33,073 bases of DNA from an uncultured Prevotella sp. (lineage in GTDB: Bacteria > Bacteroidota > Bacteroidia > Bacteroidales > Bacteroidaceae), in the NCBI GenBank assembly GCA_900550635.1, contig URSZ01000010.1, positions 1-33,073 on the forward strand, given 5' to 3'. Each line of letters starts with the position of its first letter. Position 1 is the stretch's first letter. Below the pieces are notes generated by a model that ran no database searches, had not been told where the DNA came from, and worked only from the letters and a program-made list of their open reading frames with translations. Shown one piece after another: positions 16,693 to 24,257 of the stretch. Made by a program: the position numbers and the translations under genes.

Positions 16693-17568
16693 ATGAAACA
16701 AATTTCATTTGCATTTGCAGCCGCATTGATGTTATTTGCTTCGTGCGGAAATAGTGGTAAAAACAATGCAGAAGCAGCTAACGATTCAACTGCAGTGTCC
16801 ACTGATTCGGCAGCTACCGGTTATAAGGTAGCAGATAAAGCCAAAGTCGATATATCCAAGTTCCCTGATGATAAGGACGGGTACATTGTTTTGTTCGACG
16901 GCAAGACACTCAACGGATGGCGTGGCTACGGAATGGACAATCCTCCCAAAAGTTGGGAAGTTCAAGATGGTGCTATCCATTTGAAGGGCTCGGGTACGGG
17001 CGAAGCTCATGCAGCAGATGGTGGCGACCTTATTTTCGCTCACAAGTTCCAAAACTTCGAGTTTGAGTGCGAGTACAAGATTTCCAAAGGCGGTAACTCC
17101 GGTATTCTCTATTTGGCACAGGAAGTTGTTACCAACGAGAACGGTAAGGAAGTATATTTGCCTATTTGGCAGTCGAGCTCGGAGTATCAGGTTCTCGATA
17201 ACGAAAACCACATCGATGCAAAACTCGGCAAAGACGGTAATCGTCAGTCGGCTTCTCTCTACGACATGCTTCCCGCAAAGCCCCAGAATGCTAAACCTTA
17301 TGGCCAGTGGAACAAAGCTAAGATTATGGTATTCAAAGGCACTGTTATTCACGGACAGAATGGCGAGAATGTAGTTGAATATCATCTTTGGACTCCGAAA
17401 TGGACTGAAATGCTTCAGGCCAGCAAGTTCAAAGAAGGTGGCGAGTTCCCCTACGCTTTCGAACTCCTGAACAACATGGGTGGCGAAAAGCATGAGGGTT
17501 ACATCGGTTTGCAAGATCACGGCGACGATGTTTGGTATCGTAACATTCGTATCAAGATCTTAGACTAA
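16693..17568 (+). CDS. DUF1080 lipoprotein, probable 3-keto-glycoside lyase/hydrolase (second of the pair)
   Basis: The 291-residue lipoprotein has lipidation at C18 (LFASC) and a low-complexity Asn/Ala/Ser linker (about 20-45). A DUF1080 domain follows, very like that of the preceding gene: GYIVLFDGKTLNGWRGYG, GGDLIFAHKFQNFE, EYQVLDNENHIDAKLG and GYIGLQDHGDDVWYRNI are shared almost word for word. The pair evidently arose by tandem duplication. The main differences are the linker and an insertion near residue 97 (GTGEAHAADGG). A strong stem-loop with T run follows 28 bases after the stop, so transcription may largely end here. Two copies may handle alpha- and beta-linked or differently sized substrates; that is a guess. 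Confidence 0.88.
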   Translation: MKQISFAFAAALMLFASCGNSGKNNAEAANDSTAVSTDSAATGYKVADKAKVDISKFPDDKDGYIVLFDGKTLNGWRGYGMDNPPKSWEVQDGAIHLKGSGTGEAHAADGGDLIFAHKFQNFEFECEYKISKGGNSGILYLAQEVVTNENGKEVYLPIWQSSSEYQVLDNENHIDAKLGKDGNRQSASLYDMLPAKPQNAKPYGQWNKAKIMVFKGTVIHGQNGENVVEYHLWTPKWTEMLQASKFKEGGEFPYAFELLNNMGGEKHEGYIGLQDHGDDVWYRNIRIKILD

Positions 17569-17596
17569 CCGCGTCTTATTCGCACATTAATATAGG

Positions 17597-17646
17597 CTGC
17601 TCCGGTATGAAAACGTCGGTGACGTATAATTCCGGAGCAGTTTTTA
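17597..17646 (+). terminator. Intrinsic terminator or attenuator between DUF1080 and isomerase genes
   Basis: A perfect 9-bp stem, CTGCTCCGG (17597-17605) with CCGGAGCAG (17632-17640), is followed by TTTTTATTT. The loop holds a second stem, ACGTC-ggt-GACGT. It lies in the 104-base gap between two genes that appear to work together, so partial read-through is plausible. Confidence 0.8.
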
Positions 17647-17672
17647 TTTAACATACAAACAGAAAATACAAA

Positions 17673-18584
17673 ATGAGATACAAAGTTTATTTTTCAGCGT
17701 TATTGGCGGCAGTGTTAATGTTTTCAACAAACTGCTATGCCGACAACCTTGCGAAGCCAAAGAAAGAAGTATGTATCCAGCTTTACTCGTTGCGTACAAT
17801 TCTCGACGGTGTAAACAAAGATGGTAAAGTGTCTGAAAGCTATACCAAGTTGTTGAAAGATTTGGCCGATATGGGTTATACCTCTGTAGAAACCGCAAAT
17901 TATGACAACGGCAAATTCTATGGACGTACTCCGCAGCAGTTTAAGGAAGATTGCGAAAAGGCCGGCCTCAAGGTGCTTTCTGCCCATACTAACCGCGGCC
18001 TGAGCGACCAGGAACTTGCTTCCGGCGATTTTACAGAAGCCATGAAGTGGTGGAAACAGTGTATTGCCGACCATAAAGCTGCCGGAATGGAATATATTGT
18101 TTGCCCGTGGATGGGTGTGCCTAAAACTATGAAAGACCTTCTTACACAGTGCAAATACCTTAACGAGATAGGCAAACTGTGCAAGCAGAGTGGAATCAAA
18201 TTCGGCTACCACAATCACAGCCATGAGTTCCAGAAAGTGGAAGGCAAGACAATGTATGACGTGATGTTGGAAAACACAGACCCTGAATATGTGTTCTTCG
18301 AGATGGACGTATTCTGGACTGTTTGGGGACAAAACAGCCCGGTCAACTATTTCAAGAAATATCCCGGCCGTTTCAAAATGTTCCATATAAAGGACTATCG
18401 CGAAATAGGACAGAGCGGTATGGTAGGCTACGACGCCATATTCAACAATGCCGACAAGGCCGGAATGGAAAATTTCGTAGTGGAGCTCGAGCAGAGCGAG
18501 GCTCCTTCGATAGTTGATGGTGTAAGGATAAGCATTGACTACCTCTTGAATGCCGATTTTGTAAAGTCTTCCTACAGCAAATAA
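17673..18584 (+). CDS. Exported sugar phosphate isomerase/epimerase-like TIM-barrel protein
   Basis: The 303-residue protein has an N-terminal signal peptide (hydrophobic core 5-18, cleavage probably after CYA at residue 23). It is a xylose-isomerase-like TIM barrel: the first strand is CIQLYSLR (34-41). Metal-site candidates are H180/H182 (YHNHSHEF), D212 (FEMDVFW), H238 (HIKD) and E271/E273 (VVELEQ). In Bacteroides 3-keto-glycoside operons such an enzyme acts after the DUF1080 step, adding water to the enone product or isomerising the keto sugar. Export places it in the periplasm with the lipoproteins. The third DUF1080 gene begins 22 bases downstream, so those two are co-transcribed. Confidence 0.86.
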   Translation: MRYKVYFSALLAAVLMFSTNCYADNLAKPKKEVCIQLYSLRTILDGVNKDGKVSESYTKLLKDLADMGYTSVETANYDNGKFYGRTPQQFKEDCEKAGLKVLSAHTNRGLSDQELASGDFTEAMKWWKQCIADHKAAGMEYIVCPWMGVPKTMKDLLTQCKYLNEIGKLCKQSGIKFGYHNHSHEFQKVEGKTMYDVMLENTDPEYVFFEMDVFWTVWGQNSPVNYFKKYPGRFKMFHIKDYREIGQSGMVGYDAIFNNADKAGMENFVVELEQSEAPSIVDGVRISIDYLLNADFVKSSYSK

Positions 18585-18606
18585 AGTAAACGATTAGTTA
18601 AACATT

Positions 18607-19374
18607 ATGAATATGAAAAGCAAATTGTTATTGGCCGGAATCGTGTCGATAGCCGGCGTAGAGTGCGCAATGGCACAGGCTAAGATGACTCCCGAAATGA
18701 CGGAGTGGTACACTCCCGAAGTACCCGTAGTAACACCCGGAACAGTTATTCAGGGCGGCGGTTTCACAGCGCCTTCGGACGCAATTGTGCTTTTTGACGG
18801 GAAAGACCTTTCCAAGTGGGAAAACACACAGGGTGGCCCGGCCGAATGGGTCGTTAAAGACGGAGTTGTAACAGTAGACAAGAGTAAGGGCGACATACGC
18901 ACCAAAGAAAAGTTCGACAACTTCCAGCTCCACATCGAATGGCGTATTCCCGAAGGAATCCAGGGCGAAAGCCAGTCACGCGGCAACAGTGGCGTGTACC
19001 TTCAGGGCATGTACGAAGTGCAGGTGCTCGACAATTACAACAACAAGACTTATGTTGACGGCCAGGCAGGAAGTATCTACAAACAGACAGCACCCCTTGC
19101 AAACGCAATGCGCAAACCGGGCGAATGGAATGTATATGATATAATCTACACCGCTCCCGTTTTCAAGGAAGACGGTACATATCGTTCCTATCCGTATGTA
19201 ACAATATTCCAGAACGGCGTGCTTTTGCAGAACAACACACGTATCAACGGTACAACCGAATACATCGGCCTTCCCCGTGTGGTAAAGCATGGTGCAGGTC
19301 CGATACTTTTGCAGAGCCACGGCGACCCCAGTGCGCCCATCAGTTTCCGCAACATCTGGATTCGCAAACTGTAA
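18607..19374 (+). CDS. Secreted DUF1080 protein (divergent third copy)
   Basis: The 255-residue protein has a cleavable signal peptide (AMAQ near residue 24) rather than a lipobox. A DUF1080 domain begins at about residue 58 with DAIVLFDGKDLSKWE. It includes the NSGVYLQGMYEVQVLDN segment and ends PISFRNIWIRKL. The GYIGLQDHGDDVWYRNI block of the two lipoproteins is replaced by GPILLQSHGDPSAPISFRNI, the more common form in the family. It is therefore a distant relative of the upstream pair, not a recent copy. It probably acts on a different 3-keto glycoside or linkage. It is the last gene of this cluster; an 8-bp dyad without T run follows at 19391-19416. Confidence 0.87.
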   Translation: MNMKSKLLLAGIVSIAGVECAMAQAKMTPEMTEWYTPEVPVVTPGTVIQGGGFTAPSDAIVLFDGKDLSKWENTQGGPAEWVVKDGVVTVDKSKGDIRTKEKFDNFQLHIEWRIPEGIQGESQSRGNSGVYLQGMYEVQVLDNYNNKTYVDGQAGSIYKQTAPLANAMRKPGEWNVYDIIYTAPVFKEDGTYRSYPYVTIFQNGVLLQNNTRINGTTEYIGLPRVVKHGAGPILLQSHGDPSAPISFRNIWIRKL

Positions 19375-19390
19375 GAAAACTAAGCATTCT

Positions 19391-19416
19391 TGCATGTCTG
19401 CCTTGGCCGACATGCA
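19391..19416 (+). terminator. Stem-loop after the last DUF1080 gene
   Basis: TGCATGTC (19391-19398) pairs with GACATGCA (19409-19416) around a 10-base loop, 17 bases after the stop codon. No T run follows, so termination is uncertain. Confidence 0.35.
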
Positions 19417-19649
19417 GGTAAGGATATTGGAAATTCCGGGCGGCAGGTTCGCAAAGAATTTGTCGCCTGGATTGTTTTTGCCAAATTACCCGGTGCATTA
19501 GTTCGAACTATAAGTTTACAACAAATTAATGAGGTTACCGGGCAAGAATCTTCTGTGCACTGCGCCGAGTGTACGGCTTGCAAAACAGACATTCGCGGCA
19601 GAGAAAACCCGGACTTGAAAACAGACAAATAAAGCACACGGGAATGTAT

Positions 19650-19752
19650 GCTAATTTTCAGAGGGTTACACATAGGTCTGAGAAAAGAAAAAATTCAAGG
19701 CACATATTTTAAAATATGTGCCTTGAATTTTGAAATATGTCCGACCTATTTT
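19650..19752 (+). repeat. Interspersed palindromic repeat, copy 4, with a perfect 42-bp palindrome
   Basis: The leader (19650-19689: CTAATTTTCAG, GGTTACACATAGG, AGAAAAGAAAA) is followed by three 21-bp units: 19690-19710, 19711-19731 and 19732-19752. The first two are exact reverse complements, giving a perfect 42-bp palindrome with a CAAGGC / GCCTTG core. The third unit has a TGTCCG core. Confidence 0.9.
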
Positions 19753-19858
19753 GACGCTTCTGCGAAAGTGATGAAAATTTTGCACTATAAAATTGTCTGT
19801 ATTTGGAGCGTGTTTTCTAAAAGCGTCGACGAACTTCCGGCAAATTATTGCAAGCTCT

Positions 19859-19889
19859 TTTGTATTACTCTCGACTTTATTTATATTTG
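19859..19889 (+). promoter_or_regulatory. Upstream promoter of the polysaccharide cluster
   Basis: TTTG (19859-19862), 19 bases, TATATTTG (19882-19889): both promoter elements at consensus spacing. Predicted transcription start is near 19895, just before a GC-rich hairpin. Confidence 0.65.
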
Positions 19890-19903
19890 AATAATATAGG
19901 ATT

Positions 19904-19929
19904 CGGTTCGGTCGGCTGCGGCCGAACCG
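19904..19929 (+). other. GC-rich hairpin near a predicted transcription start
   Basis: CGGTTCGGTC (19904-19913) can pair with GGCCGAACCG (19920-19929) with one G-U pair and a six-base loop. It would lie within the first few dozen bases of the transcript from the 19859-19889 promoter. It may stabilise or regulate the leader; no T run follows. Confidence 0.5.
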
Positions 19930-19983
19930 CAAGGGGCGCAAGCGACGGCAAACTTATAACAACCCATAAAACATTCGTTTTCA

Positions 19984-20015
19984 TTTGTCTCTGCACTCAC
20001 CTTTCACTATATTTG
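19984..20015 (+). promoter_or_regulatory. Promoter immediately before the ketoisomerase gene (possibly leaderless)
   Basis: TTTG (19984-19987), 20 bases, TATATTTG (20008-20015) match the consensus. The -7 box ends only four bases before the ATG at 20020, so the predicted start of transcription is at or within the start codon. Confidence 0.7.
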
Positions 20016-20019
20016 TAAT

Positions 20020-20454
20020 ATGAAACAAAAAGTGGATGAGATATTGCCCGAAGGGTGTGTGTATGTGGACGCGAAGACGGCGACCGATGACCGCGGGGCA
20101 TTGACTTTCGTGGAAAAGGGCGTGCTGCCGTTCAACGTGGAGCGGATATTTTGGATTACGTCGGTTCCTGTGGGTAAGAGGCGTGGCGGACATGCCCATC
20201 GTACTTGTATGGAGGCTGTCTTTGCGGCAAAAGGCTCTTTCGATATAATGATAGACGACGGCAAACGCAGCATTACGACACATATTTCGGAAAAAGGGCA
20301 GGGCATAATCGTTCCCGCCGGGGCATGGTGTGAACTGTTTAATTTTACGGCCGACTGTGTTTGCATGGTAGCCGCTTCGCAAAGTTATGATCCTGATGGT
20401 TATGCCAAGTCGTATGAAGAATATTTGCGCTTGCGGCGCGAAGGGAAATTCTGA
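20020..20454 (+). CDS. FdtA/WxcM-type cupin, probable dTDP-4-keto-6-deoxyhexose 3,4-ketoisomerase
   Basis: The 144-residue protein is a single cupin domain of normal length for the FdtA/QdtA/WxcM-like group, which moves the keto group of dTDP-4-keto-6-deoxyglucose from C4 to C3. The signature RGGHAH (55-60) carries the two active-site histidines H58 and H60. DDRGALTF (23-30) and the C-terminal SYDPDGYAKSYEEYL are family features. Whether the product has the galacto (FdtA) or gluco (QdtA) configuration cannot be read. An aminotransferase that would use the product lies two genes downstream. A GTG at 20032 is an alternative start if the leaderless reading is wrong. No rmlA/rmlB homologues are in the window, so the precursor is made elsewhere. 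Confidence 0.88.
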   Translation: MKQKVDEILPEGCVYVDAKTATDDRGALTFVEKGVLPFNVERIFWITSVPVGKRRGGHAHRTCMEAVFAAKGSFDIMIDDGKRSITTHISEKGQGIIVPAGAWCELFNFTADCVCMVAASQSYDPDGYAKSYEEYLRLRREGKF

Positions 20455-20523
20455 TCAACGTATTTCCATGAGGATGTGGTCTTAAAGCTTTCGCAGCGCG
20501 GATAAGAAATTTTCAACGTACAA

Positions 20524-21534
20524 ATGATTCAAGTAGCCAGATATGACAAGTCGCAGGAAACGGAATGGAATAGTTTCGTAGGTCGCAGTAAGAATGGGAC
20601 ATTCCTGTTCAACCGCGGCTTTATGGATTATCATGCCGACCGTTTTACCGACGCTTCGCTTGTGTTTCGCGACGCAAAAGGTGACGTATGCGGATTGCTG
20701 CCGGCCAATTACGACCAAGGTTCGCAGACGGTGGTTTCGCACGGCGGTTTGACCTATGGCGGGTTGATAATAAGCGGGAAGGTTACGCAGACGTCGGCAA
20801 ATGCAATGCTTGCTTTGGCTGCCGCGTTTTACGGTAAGGAATACATGGCCCGCAGTCTGATATACAAGCCTGTGCCGTATATATACCACACAATGCCGGC
20901 GCAGGAGGACTTGTACGCATTGCATTGCATGGGTGCTACACTGAAATGGCGCGCAGTATCATCGACATTAGTGCCTGCCTGCCATTTACCTTTCAGAAAA
21001 GGGCGAAAGGCTTGCATAACAAAGGCGCGGCGTTTGGGGCTTGAGGTAGAACGGGCCGTAGACGGCAATTCGTTGCAGTGCTTTCATGAATTATTGTCGG
21101 AATCTCTTGGCCGCAGGCATAATGTAAGTCCTGTGCATTCCTTTTGTGAGATGAGTTTGCTTATGAAGCGTTTTCCGAACAACATACAGCTGTACGTAGC
21201 AAAAAAGAATGAGAAATTGTACTCCGGGGCATGGGTTTTTATAACCGACAATGTGGTGCATACGCAGTATCTTGTGAACACCGACGAAGGACGCGGCATG
21301 GGTGCAGAAGATATTTTGCTGGATTATCTGATAAACCATGAATTTGTTGAAAAACAGTATTTCGACTTCGGTATTTCTACCGAGAAAAATGGCACTTATC
21401 TTAACGAAAACCTGATAAGCATGAAAGAAGGCTTCGGGGCACGGTCGGTTTGCTACGATACTTACGAGTTGTCATTGGTCGAGATGGCACGAAACGGTTG
21501 GAATCCTTCGGAGATACATAACAGTAATAAATGA
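20524..21534 (+). CDS. FemAB-like GNAT-fold N-acyltransferase
   Basis: The 336-residue protein resembles FemAB-related acetyltransferases (Acetyltransf_6 type). The N-terminal part begins with the EWNSFVGRSKNGTFLFNRGF pattern. The C-terminal domain, about 165-300, has VAKKNEKLYSGAWVFITDN, then GMGAEDILLDYLI and YFDFGIS, as in this fold. Between a ketoisomerase and a sugar aminotransferase it probably acylates the new amino group of the dTDP-3-amino-3,6-dideoxyhexose. Fdt/Qdt pathways usually use a left-handed beta-helix acetyltransferase (FdtC) instead. Transfer of an amino acid or another acyl group is possible. It starts 69 bases after the ketoisomerase and ends 4 bases before the aminotransferase. 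Confidence 0.8.
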   Translation: MIQVARYDKSQETEWNSFVGRSKNGTFLFNRGFMDYHADRFTDASLVFRDAKGDVCGLLPANYDQGSQTVVSHGGLTYGGLIISGKVTQTSANAMLALAAAFYGKEYMARSLIYKPVPYIYHTMPAQEDLYALHCMGATLKWRAVSSTLVPACHLPFRKGRKACITKARRLGLEVERAVDGNSLQCFHELLSESLGRRHNVSPVHSFCEMSLLMKRFPNNIQLYVAKKNEKLYSGAWVFITDNVVHTQYLVNTDEGRGMGAEDILLDYLINHEFVEKQYFDFGISTEKNGTYLNENLISMKEGFGARSVCYDTYELSLVEMARNGWNPSEIHNSNK

Positions 21535-21538
21535 AGAG

Positions 21539-22645
21539 ATGATAGAGTATTTGAAACTTTACGATATAAGCAACCTTTATCAACCTCAGCTTTCCGAAGC
21601 TGTAGAGAGGGTGGTTAGGTCGGGAATATACCTTTACGGCAATGAGACCCGGCAGTTCGAGAAAGAGTTTGCCGAATATTGCGGTGCGCAATACTGCTAC
21701 GCAACTGCAAACGGGCTCGACGCGCTCACCGTTATACTGTTGTCTTACAAACATCTTTACGATTGGCAGGACGGTGACGAGGTTATAGTATCGGCGCATA
21801 CATTTGTTGCCACGCTGCTGGCTATAATGAGGGCAGGAATGCAACCAATAGTGTGCGACGCCACGTTAGACGATTACCTTATTGATGTGAATAAGATTGA
21901 ATCGTTGATAACTTCGCGCACCAGGGCTATAATGCCGGTCCACTTGTATGGTGCTGTTTGCGACATGGAGGCCATACGTGCCGTTGCAACGGCTCATAAA
22001 TTCAAAGTGGTGGAGGACGCGGCGCAGGCACATGGTGGCGTAGGGCGCAATGGCGCAAAGGCAGGTGCGTTGGGCGACGCGGCGGCTTTCAGCTTTTATC
22101 CGGGTAAGAATCTCGGCGCCCTCAGCGACGCTGGTGCGGTAGTTACAAACGACGAAGAACTGATAAAAACAGTACGAATTATATCAAATTACGGAGCGCA
22201 GGAAAAATACCGCCATGTTCTGCCGGGAATAAACAGCCGTATCGATGAAATACAGGCCGCTGTTCTTAGGGTAAAGCTCCCTTATTTGGAAAAGGTGATA
22301 GCACGTCGTAGAGAAATAGCCGCAATGTACAACCAAGGTATATGCAATCCTTGCGTAATCAAGCCTTACAATGGTGAGACGGGGAACAGTGTCTTTCATG
22401 TATATCCGGCTTTATGTGGAGAACGCGACCGGCTTATGCAATATTTGTTGAGTAACGGCGTTAAAACGTTAATTCATTATCCACAAGCACCGTGCAACCA
22501 ATTGGCTTTGCAGAGTTGTTTGAAAGGCCAGGCATCGCCCGTGGCCGAGCGTATTTGTGACATGGAACTCAGCCTGCCTATAAATTCAGCTCTTAAGAAT
22601 GAAGAAATAAATACTATAATCGAACTGATAAATCAATTTAGATGA
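21539..22645 (+). CDS. DegT/DnrJ/EryC1 family sugar aminotransferase
   Basis: The 368-residue enzyme is a PLP-dependent nucleotide-sugar aminotransferase. The PLP lysine is K190 in SFYPGKNLGALSDAGA. The PLP-binding region VVEDAAQAHGG (157-167) and the substrate-loop TANGLDALT (56-64) are typical. The FdtB/QdtB group, which aminates the 3-keto sugar made by the ketoisomerase, shows the same NLGALSDAGA wording, so 3-amination is the natural assignment. Its last four bases overlap the start of the next gene (ATGA), indicating translational coupling with the glycosyltransferases. Confidence 0.92.
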   Translation: MIEYLKLYDISNLYQPQLSEAVERVVRSGIYLYGNETRQFEKEFAEYCGAQYCYATANGLDALTVILLSYKHLYDWQDGDEVIVSAHTFVATLLAIMRAGMQPIVCDATLDDYLIDVNKIESLITSRTRAIMPVHLYGAVCDMEAIRAVATAHKFKVVEDAAQAHGGVGRNGAKAGALGDAAAFSFYPGKNLGALSDAGAVVTNDEELIKTVRIISNYGAQEKYRHVLPGINSRIDEIQAAVLRVKLPYLEKVIARRREIAAMYNQGICNPCVIKPYNGETGNSVFHVYPALCGERDRLMQYLLSNGVKTLIHYPQAPCNQLALQSCLKGQASPVAERICDMELSLPINSALKNEEINTIIELINQFR

Positions 22646-23457
22646 TAACCGTAAATATTCTGATATGCACAATAAACAAGGGTGTAGTGCGTATTTTGGA
22701 TAATCTTCCCGAACCACGAGAGGGAGTCAGCTATATCGTGGCGTATCAGTACACGGACGAGCGATATTGGGAACTTATTCCCGAGCAGCTTACGGCCCGA
22801 AAGGATGTAATGTTGGCAAAGCACAAAGGTGTAGGTCTTTCGGCAAACAGAAATTTTGCGCTTCGCCTGGCAACGGCCGATGTCGTTGTATTTGCAGATG
22901 ACGACGCGCGGTTTTCAAATGAAGGATTGGATGTAATACAAAAGACTTTCGAAGAACATCCTGAATTGGACGTCGCGTTTTTCCAGGCTTCCACTTATAC
23001 GGGCCGCCCACTCAAAGACTATCCGCAAAAACCGTACAATTACGGTGATTTGCCGAAAGACATGCAGATTTCCGCTCTTGAAAAGGCTTGCCGTCGCACC
23101 AGCATACAGGGCAGGCTGCAATATGATGAGCGCTTTGGCTTAGGAACTAAGATGTTCGCTTGTGGAGAGGAACAGATTTGGCTTACCGACGCAGAACGTT
23201 TGGGATTGCAGATGAAATATTTCCCTATAAAAATAGTGGAAACCTCCACTATGCTGAAGCAGCTTATGGTGTATGTGGATCCATGCGTGCAACGCGCGTA
23301 TGGAGCAATAAGTTATTACCGCTATGGAGGCAGAGCGCGGTGGATGTGTCTTAAATATGCGTTGAGAGCCTCGCGTCAGGGCAAGGCACACTTCCTTTCC
23401 ATGTTAAGGTATATGTACGAAGGGATTCATTTAATAAAGAAACCCCACAAGCAATGA
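22642..23457 (+). CDS. GT2-like glycosyltransferase (first of a paralogous pair)
   Basis: The 271-residue protein has a GT-A fold. The N-terminal strand is VNILICT and a GLSANRNFAL motif (65-74) precedes FADDDARF, whose D86-D88 are the metal/nucleotide-binding aspartates. CGEEQIWLTDA (174-184) corresponds to the acceptor-site acidic motif of this group. No membrane helix is evident. The following gene has the same layout, so this is an old tandem duplication. It overlaps its neighbours by ATGA on both sides. It probably adds one sugar to the surface polysaccharide repeat; donor and acceptor are not known. Confidence 0.85.
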   Translation: MITVNILICTINKGVVRILDNLPEPREGVSYIVAYQYTDERYWELIPEQLTARKDVMLAKHKGVGLSANRNFALRLATADVVVFADDDARFSNEGLDVIQKTFEEHPELDVAFFQASTYTGRPLKDYPQKPYNYGDLPKDMQISALEKACRRTSIQGRLQYDERFGLGTKMFACGEEQIWLTDAERLGLQMKYFPIKIVETSTMLKQLMVYVDPCVQRAYGAISYYRYGGRARWMCLKYALRASRQGKAHFLSMLRYMYEGIHLIKKPHKQ

Positions 23458-24257
23458 CGATAGATGTGTTGATATGCACCTGCGGAAGTGGAATTCTCAA
23501 GGTCAGTAATGTCCTTACCCGCTCGCGCGAAGATGTAAGGTATATCGTCTCGTTCCAGTATGACTATGAAGCGGAGCTTAACCTTATTCCCGACGATTTG
23601 TTAAGTCGTAAGGATGTTGATGTGGTTAAGTCAAAAAGCCACGGGCTTTCGGTAAACCGTAATAACGCTTTGCGCTCGAGTAAAGGCGACATAATTCTTT
23701 TTGCTGACGATGACAACCGCTATACGTGGGGTGATTTCGACCGTATATTGTATGTTTTTGACGAAAGGCCGGATGTAGATATAGTTTGTTTCCGTTCTGC
23801 CGGTTACGATGGGGTATTCTGTAGGGATTTTCCGAAGGAGTCTTTCAACTTGAACCGTATGCCGCATGGATATTATGTACGCTCATGCGAAATAGCCATG
23901 CGACGTAGGAATGATTATCCTGAATTTGACGAGCATTTCGGCTTGGGTTCCGAGTATTTGGCTTGTGGTGAGGAAGAGGTCTTTATCCATGACGCCCTTA
24001 AACAAGGCTTTTGTATTTTCTATTATCCCCTTACGATAGTAAGGACCGATAGCGATACCACAGGGTCGCAATTCAATAAACTTGCTGCTGTACGACGTTC
24101 AAAAGGTGCAGTATTGGCTACAATACATGGCGCAGCCGTAGCTTATCTGCACGTCATTAAATACGCCGCGTTCCATGTGCATGGTATGTCAAGGCTTGAA
24201 GCACTAAAAGATATGTGCAAGGGTATAGCTTACACTAAAAAGATAGGTAGGTGTTAG
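23454..24257 (+). CDS. GT2-like glycosyltransferase (second of the pair)
   Basis: The 267-residue protein parallels the preceding one throughout: IDVLICTCGSGI at the start, GLSVNRNNAL (64-73), FADDDNRY with D85-D87, HFGLGSEYLACGEEEVFIHDA (161-181), then a basic C-terminal region. Identity by eye is moderate, roughly a third, with all motifs conserved, so donor or acceptor may have diverged. The start ATG lies within the stop of the previous gene. The 3' end overlaps the next gene by 7 bases. Confidence 0.84.
   Translation: MTIDVLICTCGSGILKVSNVLTRSREDVRYIVSFQYDYEAELNLIPDDLLSRKDVDVVKSKSHGLSVNRNNALRSSKGDIILFADDDNRYTWGDFDRILYVFDERPDVDIVCFRSAGYDGVFCRDFPKESFNLNRMPHGYYVRSCEIAMRRRNDYPEFDEHFGLGSEYLACGEEEVFIHDALKQGFCIFYYPLTIVRTDSDTTGSQFNKLAAVRRSKGAVLATIHGAAVAYLHVIKYAAFHVHGMSRLEALKDMCKGIAYTKKIGRC

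Larger units (their letters stand above)
19375..20019. other. 645-base intergenic region between the glycoside and polysaccharide clusters
   Basis: No supported gene; an 80-codon frame at 19390-19632 lacks any recognisable feature. Contents in order: a stem-loop TGCATGTC/GACATGCA (19391-19416), repeat copy 4, a promoter (19859-19889), a GC-rich hairpin (19904-19929) and a second promoter (19984-20015). Confidence 0.6.

Noticed and set aside
19390..19632. 80-codon frame after the last DUF1080 gene
   Set aside because: It has no recognisable motif, overlaps a stem-loop, and its Cys/Arg/Gly composition looks like untranslated DNA.
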